64,000 nt of DNA from Pelomonas sp. V22 (GCF_030014915.1 NZ_JAGIXS010000001.1:1426001-1490000); one strand, 5' to 3'; counted from the stretch's first letter, positions 42,074 through 52,215 are shown. Notes: generated by a model from the letters alone, not told the origin. Translations and numbers: made by a program.

Positions 42074-44437
42074 ATGAGCGAAGCCAAGTCCCGCGACCCT
42101 TCAAGCGCCAATGGCGCCACCCGCAAGCCTTGGGTGGTGCGTGCCGCCCTGTGGCTGCTGGGCCTGGGAGTGGCCGCGTTTCTGGCGGGCTCGCTGGTGC
42201 TCGGCATGGTGCTGGCTTTGGCCTATCCGAATCTGCCCGACATTTCGGGCCTGACCGATTACCGCCCAAAGTTGCCGCTGCGCGTACTTTCGGCCGAGGG
42301 CGTGTTGCTGGCCGAGTTTGGCGAGGAGCGCCGCAATTACCTGCCGATCCGCGAGATTCCCAAGGTGATGCAGGACGCGGTGCTGGCCATTGAGGACGCC
42401 CGCTTCTACCAGCATGGCGGCGTGGACTACCTGGGCGTGATCCGTGCCGGCCTGGCCAATGTGGGCGAGGCGCGCAGCCAGGGCGCCTCGACGATCACCA
42501 TGCAGGTCGCGCGCAATTTTTATCTCTCCACCGAGAAAACCCTGACACGCAAGGTCTACGAAATACTGTTGGCCCTGAAGATCGAGAGCGCCCTGTCCAA
42601 GGAGCAGATTCTCGAGATTTACATGAACCAGATTTTCCTGGGGCATCGGGCTTATGGCTTTGCGGCGGCCAGCGAGGTTTATTTTGGCAAGCCGCTGAAA
42701 CAGGTGACGGTGGCCGAGGCCGCCATGCTGGCCGGCCTGCCCAAGGCGCCCTCGGCCTACAACCCGATCAACAACCCGCGCCGCGCGAAGGTGCGCCAGC
42801 AGTACATCATCGACCGCATGCTGGACAACGGTTACATCACGGCCGAGCAGCATGCCGCCGCCAAGGCGCAGGTGCTGCGCTACCGGCAGATGAGCGAGTC
42901 GCCCTCCAACGCCCAGTACGTGGCCGAGGCGGCGCGCCAGCTGATCCACGGCCAGTACGGCGACGAAACCTATTCGCGCGGCCTCAATGTCTACCTGACC
43001 CTGCGCGCCGACGAGCAGACCGTGGCCTACAAGGCGCTGCGTCGCGGCATCATGGATTTTGAGCGCCGCCAGGTCTATCGCGGCCCCGAGGCCTATGTGG
43101 ACCTGCCGGCAGAGCAGAAGGAGCTGGATGCCCGCATCGCCGAAGCGCTGTCTGACCATCCGGACAACGACGATCTGCAGGCCGCTGTCGTGCTGGAGGC
43201 CGATCCGAAGAAGGTCACGGCAGCCTTGCTCAATGGCGAGACGGTCACCATCGTCAGCGAAGGGCTGAAGCCGGCGACGTCCGGCTTGTCCGAGAAGGGC
43301 AACCCCAAGACACGCATCCGGCGCGGCGCCGTGATCCGCGTGATCAAGGCCGTGGTCAAGGGCAAGGACGAGTGGACCATCACCCAACTGCCCGAGGTCG
43401 AAGGCGCCTTCGTGGCCATGGACCCGCGCAACGGCAAGCTGCGCGCCATGGTGGGCGGCTTCGACTTCAACAAGAACAAGTTCAACCACGTGACCCAGGC
43501 CTGGCGGCAGCCGGGTTCCAGCTTCAAGCCCTTCATCTACTCGGCCGCGCTGGAAAAGGGCTTCACGCCCAGCACCGTGGTGAATGACGCGCCGCTGTTC
43601 TTCGATGCAACCACCACCGGCAGCCAGCCCTGGGAGCCCAAGAACTACGACGGCACCTTCGACGGCCCCCTGCCCTTGCGCCGCGCGCTGGCCAAGTCCA
43701 AGAACATGGTGTCGATCCGGGTGCTGCAGTCCATCGGCGTCGGTTACGCACAGCAATGGATCACCCGCTTCGGTTTCGAGGCCGACAAGCATCCGGCCTA
43801 TCTGACGATGGCCCTGGGTGCCGGCTCGGTCACGCCGATGCAGATGACACAGGGCTACGCCGTGTTCGCCAACGGCGGCCACATGGTCACGCCACAGCTG
43901 ATCAGCAAGCTGACCGACAACAAGGGCAAAGTGCTCTACGAGGCACCGGAACCGGTGATTGACGAGAGTCGCCGCGTCATCGATGCTCGCAATGCCTTCA
44001 TGATGACCAGCCTGCTGCAGGAAGTGACACGCAGCGGCACGGCGGCCAAGGCGCAAGCGGCCCTGAAGCGCCCCGACATCTACGGCAAGACCGGCACGAC
44101 CAACGACTCGATGGACGCCTGGTTTGCCGGCTACCAGGAAGAGGTGGTCGCCGTGGTCTGGATCGGCTACGACCAGCCGCGCAAGCTCGGCGACCGAGAA
44201 ACCGGCGGCGGCCTCTCGCTGCCGGTCTGGATCGAGTACATGGGCTTTGCGCTGCGCAACGCGCCGGTGTCCGAACCGGTCGCGCCCGAGGGCGTGGTGA
44301 ACATCAACGGCGAGTGGTACTACGACGAGTTCACAGGCCACACCGGCGTGAAGGCGCTGTCCAACGAGGACGCCAAGGTGCCTCAGCCGGCCACCGAAGC
44401 CGAGAAGAAGAGCATCCTCGATCTGTTCAAGCGCTGA
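42074..44437 (+). CDS. mrcA: Penicillin-binding protein 1A, bifunctional
   Basis: Peptidoglycan glycosyltransferase and DD-transpeptidase. 787 aa. N-terminal membrane helix (~22-50). GT51 domain: EDARFYQHGGVDYLG with the catalytic Glu and ASTITMQVARNFYL. An OB-like insert lies around 320-430. Transpeptidase motifs: SSFKPF (active Ser), SKNMVS (SxN) and KTGTTNDSMDAWFAGY. Divergent from pilM, as in many proteobacteria. Its stop overlaps the end of cyaY by 11 bp. Confidence 0.96.
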   Translation: MSEAKSRDPSSANGATRKPWVVRAALWLLGLGVAAFLAGSLVLGMVLALAYPNLPDISGLTDYRPKLPLRVLSAEGVLLAEFGEERRNYLPIREIPKVMQDAVLAIEDARFYQHGGVDYLGVIRAGLANVGEARSQGASTITMQVARNFYLSTEKTLTRKVYEILLALKIESALSKEQILEIYMNQIFLGHRAYGFAAASEVYFGKPLKQVTVAEAAMLAGLPKAPSAYNPINNPRRAKVRQQYIIDRMLDNGYITAEQHAAAKAQVLRYRQMSESPSNAQYVAEAARQLIHGQYGDETYSRGLNVYLTLRADEQTVAYKALRRGIMDFERRQVYRGPEAYVDLPAEQKELDARIAEALSDHPDNDDLQAAVVLEADPKKVTAALLNGETVTIVSEGLKPATSGLSEKGNPKTRIRRGAVIRVIKAVVKGKDEWTITQLPEVEGAFVAMDPRNGKLRAMVGGFDFNKNKFNHVTQAWRQPGSSFKPFIYSAALEKGFTPSTVVNDAPLFFDATTTGSQPWEPKNYDGTFDGPLPLRRALAKSKNMVSIRVLQSIGVGYAQQWITRFGFEADKHPAYLTMALGAGSVTPMQMTQGYAVFANGGHMVTPQLISKLTDNKGKVLYEAPEPVIDESRRVIDARNAFMMTSLLQEVTRSGTAAKAQAALKRPDIYGKTGTTNDSMDAWFAGYQEEVVAVVWIGYDQPRKLGDRETGGGLSLPVWIEYMGFALRNAPVSEPVAPEGVVNINGEWYYDEFTGHTGVKALSNEDAKVPQPATEAEKKSILDLFKR

Positions 44438-44783
44438 GAAACTGCAGGGCCTGCCCGGCCTGTGCGCTGACATGCTCCGACAGCAGCGCATGGAACTCGC
44501 GGCCCTCGCGCTCGATCCAGCGGCCGTCCACGTAGCGGAAATGGAAACCACCGCCGCGCGCCGCCAGCCAGACCTCCTGCAGCGGTGGCTGCGTGTTCAG
44601 CACGATCTTGCTGCCGCCCGGCAGGCTCAGTTCCAGCAGGCCGCCGGTGCGGTGAGTGTCGATATCGACCACGTCCTCGTCGAGCCAGGCATCGATGGTG
44701 GCTTCGACCCGGTCCAGCAGGGCGCGTGTCTTGGCCTGGTAGTCGGCGTCGCTGAGAGGAGTGGCGGCAAGGGAGGCGGTCAT
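44427..44783 (-). CDS. cyaY: Iron-sulfur cluster regulator CyaY (frataxin)
   Basis: Bacterial frataxin that binds iron and modulates cysteine desulfurase IscS. About 118 aa from ATG 44783. The acidic first helix (LLDRVEATIDAWLDEDVVDIDT) and LLELSLPGGSKIVLNTQPPLQEVWLAARGGGFHF are the frataxin signature, ending DGRWIEREGREFHALLSE. It lies tail-to-tail with mrcA and head-to-head with lptM, the usual neighbourhood in betaproteobacteria. Confidence 0.93.
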   Translation of the reverse strand: MTASLAATPLSDADYQAKTRALLDRVEATIDAWLDEDVVDIDTHRTGGLLELSLPGGSKIVLNTQPPLQEVWLAARGGGFHFRYVDGRWIEREGREFHALLSEHVSAQAGQALQFLSA

Positions 44784-44802
44784 GGCCGATAAACTTCCGG
44801 GG

Positions 44803-44997
44803 ATGAACAACAAGCAATTGAAGATGGCGGGGCGTATGGCCGGAAGTGTAGGTCGGGCTGCCGACGCAGCGGGCTTGACCCTGCTGCTAGCGCTGGCGGG
44901 CTGCGGACAAAAGGGCCCGCTGGTCCTGCCGAGCGACAAGCCGGCCAAGCTGACCGCGAGCTCGCCGGCAGCACCTGCCTCGGCGCCGCAGCGCTAG
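44803..44997 (+). CDS. lptM: LPS translocon maturation chaperone LptM (YifL-type small lipoprotein)
   Basis: A small lipoprotein, about 64 aa from ATG 44803. Lipobox LAGC (Cys34) followed by GQKGPLVLP, the LptM hallmark. LptM helps LptD form correct disulfides. The start is unsure: ATG 44782 (GGGAGG upstream but nearly touching the cyaY start) and ATG 44824 are in frame. lysA, which often follows lptM in relatives, is absent here; the gene is instead followed tail-to-tail by the transporter. Confidence 0.82.
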   Translation: MNNKQLKMAGRMAGSVGRAADAAGLTLLLALAGCGQKGPLVLPSDKPAKLTASSPAAPASAPQR

Positions 44998-45989
44998 ATC
45001 CGCCCTTCCTGCACCGCGTGGCAGGCTACGCGCACCCCTTTGAGCTCCTGCATCTGCGGCCGTTCGAACTGGCAGCGCACATTGGCATGCGGGCAGCGCG
45101 GATGGAAGCTGCAACCGCCCGGCGGGTTCAGCGGATTGGGCACCTCGCCCTGCACCGGCGTGCGGCTGCGTCCGCTCATCGCGATGTCAGGGATCGCGTC
45201 GAGCAGCATGCGCGTGTACGGATGGCGCGGCCTTGCAAACAGCTCGGCCTTGTCAGCCAGCTCCACCAGGCGCCCCAGGTACATCACGCCCACCTGATCA
45301 GACACATGGCGCACCACGGCGAGGTTGTGCGAGATGAACAGGTAGGTCAGGCCCCGGCTGCGCTGCAGCTCTTTCATGATGTTGAGCACCTGGGCCTGCA
45401 CCGACACATCGAGCGCCGAAGTGGGTTCATCGCAGACCAGGAACTCCGGCTCGGTGGCCAGCGCCCGTGCAATCGAGATGCGCTGGCGCTGACCGCCCGA
45501 GAACTGGTGCGGGAACTTCTGCTTGTCGGCCGCCGACAGGCCCACCGTCTGCAGCAACTCATCCACCCGGTCCTGCAAAGCAGGCCCGCGCTTCATCACC
45601 CCCTGCTCCAGCAGCGGCTCGGCAACGATCTGCTGCACCTGCCAGCGCGGATTCAGCGAGGCATAGGGGTCCTGGAAGATCATCTGCATGCGCCGCCGCA
45701 AGGCCGCTGCAGCGCTGGAGGCCAGGGTCTTTCCAAGGTCCTGGCCGTCGAACTCCACCCGCCCCCGGCTGGGGCCGTAAAGACCGACAAGCAGCCGCGC
45801 CACCGTGCTCTTGCCACAACCCGACTCGCCAACCAGGGCCAGCGTGCGCCCTCGCTCGATGGAAAAACTGAGCCCGTCCACCGCATGGACGTACAGATGA
45901 GGCTTGCGTTCCAGCACGCGGTTGAGCCAGGGCGGCGAGACGTCGAAGGTCTTGGCCAGGTCTGTGACCTCGATCAGCGGCCGGCTCAT
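44994..45989 (-). CDS. dppF: Dipeptide/oligopeptide ABC transporter ATPase (DppF/OppF type)
   Basis: Cytoplasmic ATPase of a peptide importer. About 331 aa, ATG 45989, overlapping the upstream ATPase stop (ATGA). Walker A GESGCGKS, signature [15 protein letters not shown], Walker [15 protein letters not shown], and the C-terminal oligo_HPY domain with [14 protein letters not shown] cysteines. Pairs with the DppD-like protein as a heterodimer. Substrate (peptide, nickel or glutathione) is unproven. Confidence 0.9.
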   Translation of the reverse strand: MSRPLIEVTDLAKTFDVSPPWLNRVLERKPHLYVHAVDGLSFSIERGRTLALVGESGCGKSTVARLLVGLYGPSRGRVEFDGQDLGKTLASSAAAALRRRMQMIFQDPYASLNPRWQVQQIVAEPLLEQGVMKRGPALQDRVDELLQTVGLSAADKQKFPHQFSGGQRQRISIARALATEPEFLVCDEPTSALDVSVQAQVLNIMKELQRSRGLTYLFISHNLAVVRHVSDQVGVMYLGRLVELADKAELFARPRHPYTRMLLDAIPDIAMSGRSRTPVQGEVPNPLNPPGGCSFHPRCPHANVRCQFERPQMQELKGVRVACHAVQEGRI

Positions 45990-46966
45990 CGCTGGACTCC
46001 CGCCTCGGCGTGCAGCCAGCAAGCCGCCCGGCTGTTCCCCGAGAGCATCAATTCGGGCCGCTGCTCGTGGCATTGCGGCATCGCGCGCTCGCAGCGCGGA
46101 TGAAAGGCACAGCCACTCGGTATCGCATTGAGCCGAGGCATGGCGCCATCGATCTGCAGCAGGCGCTCGCGGTCTTCATCCATCGCAGGAATCGCGCCCA
46201 TCAGGCCGGCTGTGTAGGGATGTGCGGGCTGATGGATCACTGACTGCACCGGGCCGATCTCGGCCACCCGGCCGGCGTACATCACGGCCACGCGGTCGCA
46301 GGTCTCGGCGATCACACCCATGTCGTGGGTGACCAGCATGACGGCCGCACCCTGCTCCTTGCACAGCGTTTTCAAGAGGCCAATGATCTGCGCCTGGATG
46401 GAGACATCGAGCGCCGTGGTCGGCTCGTCCGCCACGATCAGCTTGGGGTTGGCAGCCAGGGCCAACGCGATCACCACGCGCTGGCGCATGCCGCCGGAGA
46501 ACTGATGCGGGTACTGGTCTATGCGAGCTTCGGGCGCCGGAATACCGGTCTGGCGCAGCAGGTCTATGGCTCGCTCACGGGCCTCGCTGCGGCTCAGCGG
46601 CAGGTGGGCCTCGATGGTCTCGATCAACTGCCGGCCCACGGTGTAGAGCGGGTTCAGCGAGGTGAGCGGGTCCTGGAAGATTGCGCCGACCTCGCGGCCA
46701 CGCACCTGGCGCATTTGCTCGGGTGGCAAATTGTCGATGCGCCGTCCGGCCAGGCGGATCTCGCCGCCGGCAATGCGCCCCGGCGGGTCAAGCAGGCCGA
46801 TGATGGCGGCGCCAGTCACCGACTTGCCGGCACCGGACTCGCCCACCACGCCCAGCACCTCTCCCGGCGCGATATCGAAGGACACATTGTCCAGGGCCAG
46901 CAGCGTGCCATGGCGCGTCGGGAATTCAACGCGCAGGCCTTGGACTTCAAGCAGGGGCGCCGTCAT
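45986..46966 (-). CDS. dppD: Dipeptide/oligopeptide ABC transporter ATPase (DppD/OppD type)
   Basis: 326 aa partner ATPase. Walker [15 protein letters not shown], signature [15 protein letters not shown], Walker [15 protein letters not shown] and C-terminal [14 protein letters not shown] cysteines. Between the permease genes and dppF in a four-gene operon. Confidence 0.9.
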   Translation of the reverse strand: MTAPLLEVQGLRVEFPTRHGTLLALDNVSFDIAPGEVLGVVGESGAGKSVTGAAIIGLLDPPGRIAGGEIRLAGRRIDNLPPEQMRQVRGREVGAIFQDPLTSLNPLYTVGRQLIETIEAHLPLSRSEARERAIDLLRQTGIPAPEARIDQYPHQFSGGMRQRVVIALALAANPKLIVADEPTTALDVSIQAQIIGLLKTLCKEQGAAVMLVTHDMGVIAETCDRVAVMYAGRVAEIGPVQSVIHQPAHPYTAGLMGAIPAMDEDRERLLQIDGAMPRLNAIPSGCAFHPRCERAMPQCHEQRPELMLSGNSRAACWLHAEAGVQR

Positions 46967-46978
46967 TCGCTCGCCCCT

Positions 46979-47911
46979 TCAGCGCAGACGCGGGTTGAGG
47001 GCGTCGCGCAGCCAATCGCCCAGCAGGTTCACCGACAGCGCAATCAGCACCAGCATCACGCCCGGCCAGATCATGATCCACCACTCACCCGAGTACATGA
47101 AGTCGTTGCCCACGCGTATCAGCGTTCCGAGCGAGGGGCTGGTCGGTGGCACGCCCACGCCGAGGAAGGACAAGGTGGCTTCGGTGATGATGGCCGCCGC
47201 CACCTGGATGGTGGCCAGCACCAGTACTGGACCCATCACATTGGGCAGCACATGGCGGCGCATGATGCGCCACGAGGGCACACCGATGACGCGCGCAGCC
47301 TGCACGTATTCCTTGTGACGTTCCACCATCGTCGATCCACGCACGGTGCGGGCGTATTGCACCCAGCCGGTCAGCGCGATGGCCAGCGTCAGCACACCGA
47401 ATGCCAGCGTATCTTGCGAGTTGGGGAACATGGCATGACCAACACCGCTGATCAGGAGGGCGACCAGGATGGAGGGGAAGGACAGCATCACGTCGCAGAC
47501 ACGCATGATCAGCGCGTCGACCCGGCCACCCACAAAACCCGCCAGCAAGCCGAGCGAAACGCCAACCAGCAGGGACAGCAACACCGAGGCCAGGCCGACG
47601 AAGAGGGAAATGCGGGCGCCGTACATCAGGGCCGAGAGGATATCGCGCCCCTGGTCGTCGGTGCCCAACAGGTACTTGGCCTGGCCGCCCTCCATCCACG
47701 CCGGCGGCAGGCGCGCGTCCATCAGCTCCAGCGTGGCCAGGTCGAAGGGGTTGTGCGGCGCCACGAAGCCGGCGAACACGGCGCAGAACACGCAGATCAA
47801 GGCAATCAGCGCCGCAATGACGGCCAGGGGCGAACGCCGGAACGAATACCAGACGTCGCCGGCGAAGAATCGCTGCAGGCGGCCCGGGTTGGTCGAAGCT
47901 GGCTTGGTCAT
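46979..47911 (-). CDS. dppC: Dipeptide/oligopeptide ABC transporter permease (DppC type)
   Basis: About 310 aa from ATG 47911. Five to six membrane segments. The OppC N-terminal region (RSPLAVIAALIALICVF), DDQGRDILSALMYGARISL and the EAA-loop sequence EYVQAARVIGVPSWRIMRRHVLPN are characteristic of BPD-permeases of this class. Starts 20 bp after dppB. Confidence 0.9.
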   Translation of the reverse strand: MTKPASTNPGRLQRFFAGDVWYSFRRSPLAVIAALIALICVFCAVFAGFVAPHNPFDLATLELMDARLPPAWMEGGQAKYLLGTDDQGRDILSALMYGARISLFVGLASVLLSLLVGVSLGLLAGFVGGRVDALIMRVCDVMLSFPSILVALLISGVGHAMFPNSQDTLAFGVLTLAIALTGWVQYARTVRGSTMVERHKEYVQAARVIGVPSWRIMRRHVLPNVMGPVLVLATIQVAAAIITEATLSFLGVGVPPTSPSLGTLIRVGNDFMYSGEWWIMIWPGVMLVLIALSVNLLGDWLRDALNPRLR

Positions 47912-47931
47912 CGTGCGTGGCTGCCTGGGAT

Positions 47932-48909
47932 TCAATGGGCCTTGCCCTCGACCCGCAGTCGCGGATCGACGGTGAAGTACAGCAAATCAACCACGAGATT
48001 GATCGTCACGAAGATGAAGGAGATCAGGCACAGGTAGGCCGCCATCACCGGGATGTCGGCGAACTGCACGGCCTGGATGAAGAGGAAGCCCATGCCCGGC
48101 CACTGGAACACCGTCTCCGTGATGATCGCAAAGGCAATCAGCGAGCCCAGTTGCAGGCCGGTGATGGTGATCACCGGCACCAGGGTGTTCTTCAGCGCGT
48201 GGCCAAAGTAGACCACGCGATTGCTCAGCCCACGGGCGCGCGCGAAGCGGATGTAGTCGGTGCGCAGCACCTCCAGCATCTCGGCGCGCACCAGACGCAT
48301 GATCAACGTCAGCTGGAAAACCGAGAGCGCAAAGGCCGGCAGCAGCAGGTGCTTGAGGCCATCCACCGTCAGCAAGCCGGTGCTCCAGAAACCCAGCGAC
48401 ACCACCTCGCCACGACCAAAGCTCGGCAGCCACTGCAGTTGCACCGCGAAAACGAGGATCAGCAGATTGCCAATGAAGAAGGTCGGCAGGGAAACGCCCA
48501 GCAGCGACAAGGTCATCAGAACCTGCGAGCCGAAGCGCCCGCGCCTCAGCGCCGCATACACGCCGAGCGGAATGCCCAGCCCCAGGGCCAGCACCGCCGC
48601 CGTGAGCGCCAGCTCCAGCGTGGCCGGCAGGCGCTCGGCGATCAGGCTGGAGACCTTGCGGCCCTGGCGCAGGCTGAGTCCGAACTCGCCTTGCACCGCA
48701 TTGCCAACGAAGTGCGCAAACTGGACGGGGAAAGGCGCATCCAGGCCCAGGTCATGGCGCAGCTGCTCGCGCTGCTCAGGCGTAGCGTCCTGGCCTAACA
48801 GGTTGGTGACGGGGTCACCCACATACTGGAACAGCATGAAAGCCAGGAAGGCCACCGTCAGCATGACGAGCAGCGCCTGGGCCAAACGGCGGAGAATGAA
48901 GACGAGCAT
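47932..48909 (-). CDS. dppB: Dipeptide/oligopeptide ABC transporter permease (DppB type)
   Basis: About 325 aa from ATG 48909. N-terminal RRLAQALLVMLTVAFLAFMLFQ, then DLGLDAPFPVQFAHFV, typical of DppB. EAA-loop near residue 200 (DYIRFARARGLSNRVVYFGHALKN). First gene of the transporter operon. No periplasmic binding protein gene precedes it; the next gene upstream is an unrelated lipoprotein. Confidence 0.9.
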   Translation of the reverse strand: MLVFILRRLAQALLVMLTVAFLAFMLFQYVGDPVTNLLGQDATPEQREQLRHDLGLDAPFPVQFAHFVGNAVQGEFGLSLRQGRKVSSLIAERLPATLELALTAAVLALGLGIPLGVYAALRRGRFGSQVLMTLSLLGVSLPTFFIGNLLILVFAVQLQWLPSFGRGEVVSLGFWSTGLLTVDGLKHLLLPAFALSVFQLTLIMRLVRAEMLEVLRTDYIRFARARGLSNRVVYFGHALKNTLVPVITITGLQLGSLIAFAIITETVFQWPGMGFLFIQAVQFADIPVMAAYLCLISFIFVTINLVVDLLYFTVDPRLRVEGKAH

Positions 48910-49040
48910 CTGGTCGCGCAAAGCCTTTGTATCGACGGCGGCAACCCGTGGACCTCACCGCAGGCGCGAATCATCGCGTAGCGGCCGGGCGAGAACAAAA
49001 GGGTAAGCCCGGATGCCCATGCGGGGTACACAAGCCGCAT

Positions 49041-49802
49041 TCAGAACAGCAGACTGCCGGGCAGGGGTTGGCTGTCGGGACCGAGAAAAACCAGCCTGCC
49101 ATAGCAAGCCTCAGCCTGGCCCTGACCGTTGTCGGCATCGGTCATCAGCGCGGCCTGCACCAGCGACCCCGGCTCTTCGCCAAAGGCACGTCGGAAATCC
49201 GCCGCTATGTCGCGGCGAAAGCGCTGCCAGCTGCGCTTGCCGGCTTCGCCCGAACCAACCACGATCTTGCGTATGCGGTCGGTATGCGAGCTGACGATCA
49301 CCGTCTCCGGTGCGGCCGTGGCATGCCAGATGTACATCAGCGTTGCATAGGGTGGCGCCTCGCCCGTCAGCGTGCGGGCCAATTCGAACAGCATGCGATT
49401 GCGCAGCGACAGCTTGGCGTCGTCACCCTCAAAGGCCAGCAGCAAGCGCACCGGCGCATCGTCGGGCGGTTCGTCATGGCCGAGCTGCGCCAAGGTCACG
49501 CCGGAGGCAATCCACCAATCGAATTCGACCTGGCCCAGCTGCGCGGGCACCACCTGCAGCGGACGGCGCAGCATGCTGGCCGAGCGCCGCGCATGCGCCA
49601 GTACGCACGACTGGCCGGCACGCTGGGCCAGGCTGTAGCGCGTATTGAGCTTGCCAGGCAGGGAACGCTCGGACCAGGCCTGCAATTCAGGCGCCAGCGG
49701 CTCGCCACCTGTGATTGGGATCACTAGGCTATGGCTCGCACAGGCCGACAACGTCAGCAGGGCCACCATCGCGAGCACGCGGGTCAGAGTAAGGGCCAGC
49801 AA
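49041..49802 (-). CDS. DUF3047-family lipoprotein, unknown function
   Basis: 253 aa. Lipobox LSAC, Cys21, so membrane-anchored. The central region with DWWIASGVTLAQLGHDEPPDDAPVRLLLAFEG, YATLMYIWHATAAPETVI, SGEAGKRSWQRFRRDIAADFRRAFGEEPG and ALMTDADNGQ matches the DUF3047 pattern. No catalytic role is known. It lies alone between the transporter and the porins. Confidence 0.75.
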   Translation of the reverse strand: MLALTLTRVLAMVALLTLSACASHSLVIPITGGEPLAPELQAWSERSLPGKLNTRYSLAQRAGQSCVLAHARRSASMLRRPLQVVPAQLGQVEFDWWIASGVTLAQLGHDEPPDDAPVRLLLAFEGDDAKLSLRNRMLFELARTLTGEAPPYATLMYIWHATAAPETVIVSSHTDRIRKIVVGSGEAGKRSWQRFRRDIAADFRRAFGEEPGSLVQAALMTDADNGQGQAEACYGRLVFLGPDSQPLPGSLLF

Positions 49803-49834
49803 TCAGCACCTGTGCGGACAACAAAGCGAAAGAC

Positions 49835-49864
49835 AAAACAAAACGGGCCGCTTGCGCGGCCCGT
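49835..49864 (-). terminator. Rho-independent terminator after the first porin
   Basis: ACGGGCCGC/GCGGCCCGT (49843-49851 and 49856-49864) with a four-base loop. On the minus strand it is followed by TTTTGTTTTG. It is 43 bases after the porin stop. Confidence 0.85.
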
Positions 49865-49907
49865 CTGGGCATCCGAGCCAGGCTTGGATGCTTGTGCGAC
49901 TAAAGGA

Positions 49908-51002
49908 TCAGAAGCGATGGCGAATGCCAGCCATGTAGCCGGTACGGCTGTAGGCGCCGTTCGCCAGCATCAGGTTGCCCTTGGTCTTCAGGTTGTCGAA
50001 CTCGACGTAGGCATCAGTGCGCTTGGACAGCGCGTAGTCAGCGACGACAGCCATGGCATCGAGAACGCCATTGCCACCGATGACCAGACCCTTCTGCTTG
50101 CCCTTCCAGTACTGAGCACCGAGGTTGAACTGAGGCGTCAGCTGATAGGTAACGCCAGCCGAGTACAGGTCACGCACCGAAGCGGCAGGCGAAGCGATCG
50201 CGAAACGCGAGGCAATCGGGGTGATGACCGAAGCAAGCAGCGTGGCGTTCGCGGTGGCGTTGTAGCCAGCTTCGAACTTGTTTTGTGCCCAAGCAACGTT
50301 GACGTACAGAGGGCCGTCGGTCCAGCTGCCACCCAGGGTCTGAGCGGTCACCTTCTTGCCGGCGCTGTCTTCGCTGCGCAGCCACACGTAGGCACCAGCG
50401 AAGTTGCCCACGGCGTAACGCGCCAGGCCACCCATCGAACGACCCTGGCCCACGTCGGCCGAGTTTTCACCAGCGCTGACCTGAGCTTCGAAGCGCAGGC
50501 CGCCCGACTCAACCAGGTACTTGATCATGTTGTTCTGACGCGCGGTCAGAGCCATGCCGATTTCGGGCTTGAACACTTCGATGTACGGCGAGTACTTGAA
50601 CGAAGCGTAGGTCGAGGTAGCAGCGTCGAACAGCAGGTTGTACTGACGGCCCAGGGTGATGCGGCCGAAGCTGTTCGACTGCACACCGACCCAGGCTTGA
50701 CGCCAGAAGTCGGTGCCGGACGAAGCGGTACCGGTATCCAGTTGCAGACGATGTTCCAGGTTGGCGATAGCCTTCAGGCCGTCACCCATGTCTTCGGTGA
50801 CGTTCACGCCCAGGCGGCTTTGCGACATACCGCCGCCAACCATCTGCGACAGCGAGGCACTCTTGCTGGCGGCGGTGCCACCCGCGTTGGTGGTGTAACG
50901 AACGGCGCCGTCCAGGATGCCGTAAATGGTCACGCTGGATTGGGCCCAGGCTGCGCTGGTGCTGGCGGCCAGGATGCTCACGGCCAGGCAAAATTTCTTC
51001 AT
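49908..51002 (-). CDS. Gram-negative porin (Porin_4 type)
   Basis: About 364 aa outer-membrane beta-barrel, ATG 51002 with AGGAGA upstream. Signal MKKFCLAVSILAASTSAAWA, then QSSVTIYGILDGAVRYTTNA, the typical first strand of betaproteobacterial trimeric porins. GRQYNLLFDAATSTYASF (the constriction loop 3) and the C-terminal Phe in YMAGIRHRF, which the BAM complex recognises, are present. Likely a general or anion porin; specificity is unknown. Confidence 0.92.
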   Translation of the reverse strand: MKKFCLAVSILAASTSAAWAQSSVTIYGILDGAVRYTTNAGGTAASKSASLSQMVGGGMSQSRLGVNVTEDMGDGLKAIANLEHRLQLDTGTASSGTDFWRQAWVGVQSNSFGRITLGRQYNLLFDAATSTYASFKYSPYIEVFKPEIGMALTARQNNMIKYLVESGGLRFEAQVSAGENSADVGQGRSMGGLARYAVGNFAGAYVWLRSEDSAGKKVTAQTLGGSWTDGPLYVNVAWAQNKFEAGYNATANATLLASVITPIASRFAIASPAASVRDLYSAGVTYQLTPQFNLGAQYWKGKQKGLVIGGNGVLDAMAVVADYALSKRTDAYVEFDNLKTKGNLMLANGAYSRTGYMAGIRHRF

Positions 51003-51117
51003 CAAAGTGTCTCCTGCTGAAAAGAGGTCCGAGGCGCATTCTCTACGCCACACGCATTCGCCGCCAACCCGCCTGTTGCACACCGCCAACAGTCGCCGGT
51101 AGGGCGCCAGGCGCCCC

Positions 51118-51148
51118 AAAAGAAAAGGGCCGCAATGAGCGGCCCTTT
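51118..51148 (-). terminator. Rho-independent terminator after the second porin
   Basis: A ten-base-pair stem AAAGGGCCGC/GCGGCCCTTT (51124-51133 and 51139-51148) with loop AATGA. On the minus strand it is followed by TTTTCTTTT. It lies 50 bases after the porin stop and upstream of the next porin start, insulating the two genes. Confidence 0.9.
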
Positions 51149-51198
51149 GAATCGTGGCGCCAATTGGCCGCCACTTTAACCCCGATTGCAGAACAGGT

Positions 51199-52215
51199 TC
51201 AGAAGCTGTGGCGCAGACCCACGTCCCAGGCGCTGGACTTCTGGCCGGCAGTCACGGCCGGCGAACCGGCGACGGCCACGGCAGCCTTGCCGCTGTTCTT
51301 GATTTCAGAGACGGTCATGTACAGCGCGGTGCGCTTGGACACGGCGTGCACATAACCGAGGGTCAGCAGCTTGATGTCGCCGACGCCGCTGATAGCTTCA
51401 GCCGCCGCATTGGCGTTGGAGCTGGCGTAGTGAGCGCGGAACGAGGAGTCACCCACCACTGGCACGATCAGGCCCACGGTGTAGATCGACTGCTTGGCAG
51501 CATTGAACTTGGTGTTGCCGATGGTGGCTTGCGCCGTGGCAGGACCGAAGTTGTAGGACGCACCGATCACGTTCAGCTTGTAGTTGGAGCCCTTGGCATC
51601 AGTGTCGGCCAGGCCGCCGGCGATATTCAGGCCGCCATTTTTGTAGCCGAGACGGGCCGACTTGTACTTCTTGCCGTCCGTGCCTTCGCCGGCACCGACT
51701 TCGGCGCCGCCGTAAACGCCACCCAGGTTGTCAGGCAGGCTGTAGGCCACTTGGTTGTCGGCACGGTTCAGCGTGTCGGCAGCACTGCCCAGCAGCGAGT
51801 AGACCTTGGAGATGTCGGCGATGCCGGCGGTTTCGAAAGGCGTGAAGCCGTCGATCACCAGACGGGCTGCGGTCTTGTGGCGACCCAGGCGGATTTCACC
51901 AAACTCGTTGCTCGACAGGGCCACGGTGGCGCGGCGACCCCAGAAGCGGGTCGCGTCAGAGGTGCCCGTGTCGGGGGCCAGCGCAGCCTCGATCCAGAAA
52001 TTGGCCTTCAGACCATCACCCAGGTCTTCAGTGCCACGAAAACCCAGTCGGCTGCTGGCATTGCCGTCGGCGGCCAGCAGGCTGATGGTCTTGCCACTGG
52101 ACTTGGCCTGGCGCATGGCCAGATCCAGCACGCCAAAGGCGGTCACCGACGATTGGGCGGCAGCAGCGCCAGCCAGCGAAGCCAGGATCGCGCCCAGCAG
52201 AATCGACTTCTTCAT
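51199..52215 (-). CDS. Gram-negative porin (Porin_4 type), tandem paralogue
   Basis: 338 aa barrel. Start ATG 52215 with AAGGAG upstream. Signal MKKSILLGAILASLAGAAAA, then QSSVTAFGVLDLAMRQ, GFRGTEDLGDGLKANFWIEAAL and FGEIRLGRHKTAARL, ending with C-terminal Phe in WDVGLRHSF. It is a diverged paralogue of the adjacent porin; the shared signal end AQSSVT is visible. Confidence 0.92.
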   Translation of the reverse strand: MKKSILLGAILASLAGAAAAQSSVTAFGVLDLAMRQAKSSGKTISLLAADGNASSRLGFRGTEDLGDGLKANFWIEAALAPDTGTSDATRFWGRRATVALSSNEFGEIRLGRHKTAARLVIDGFTPFETAGIADISKVYSLLGSAADTLNRADNQVAYSLPDNLGGVYGGAEVGAGEGTDGKKYKSARLGYKNGGLNIAGGLADTDAKGSNYKLNVIGASYNFGPATAQATIGNTKFNAAKQSIYTVGLIVPVVGDSSFRAHYASSNANAAAEAISGVGDIKLLTLGYVHAVSKRTALYMTVSEIKNSGKAAVAVAGSPAVTAGQKSSAWDVGLRHSF

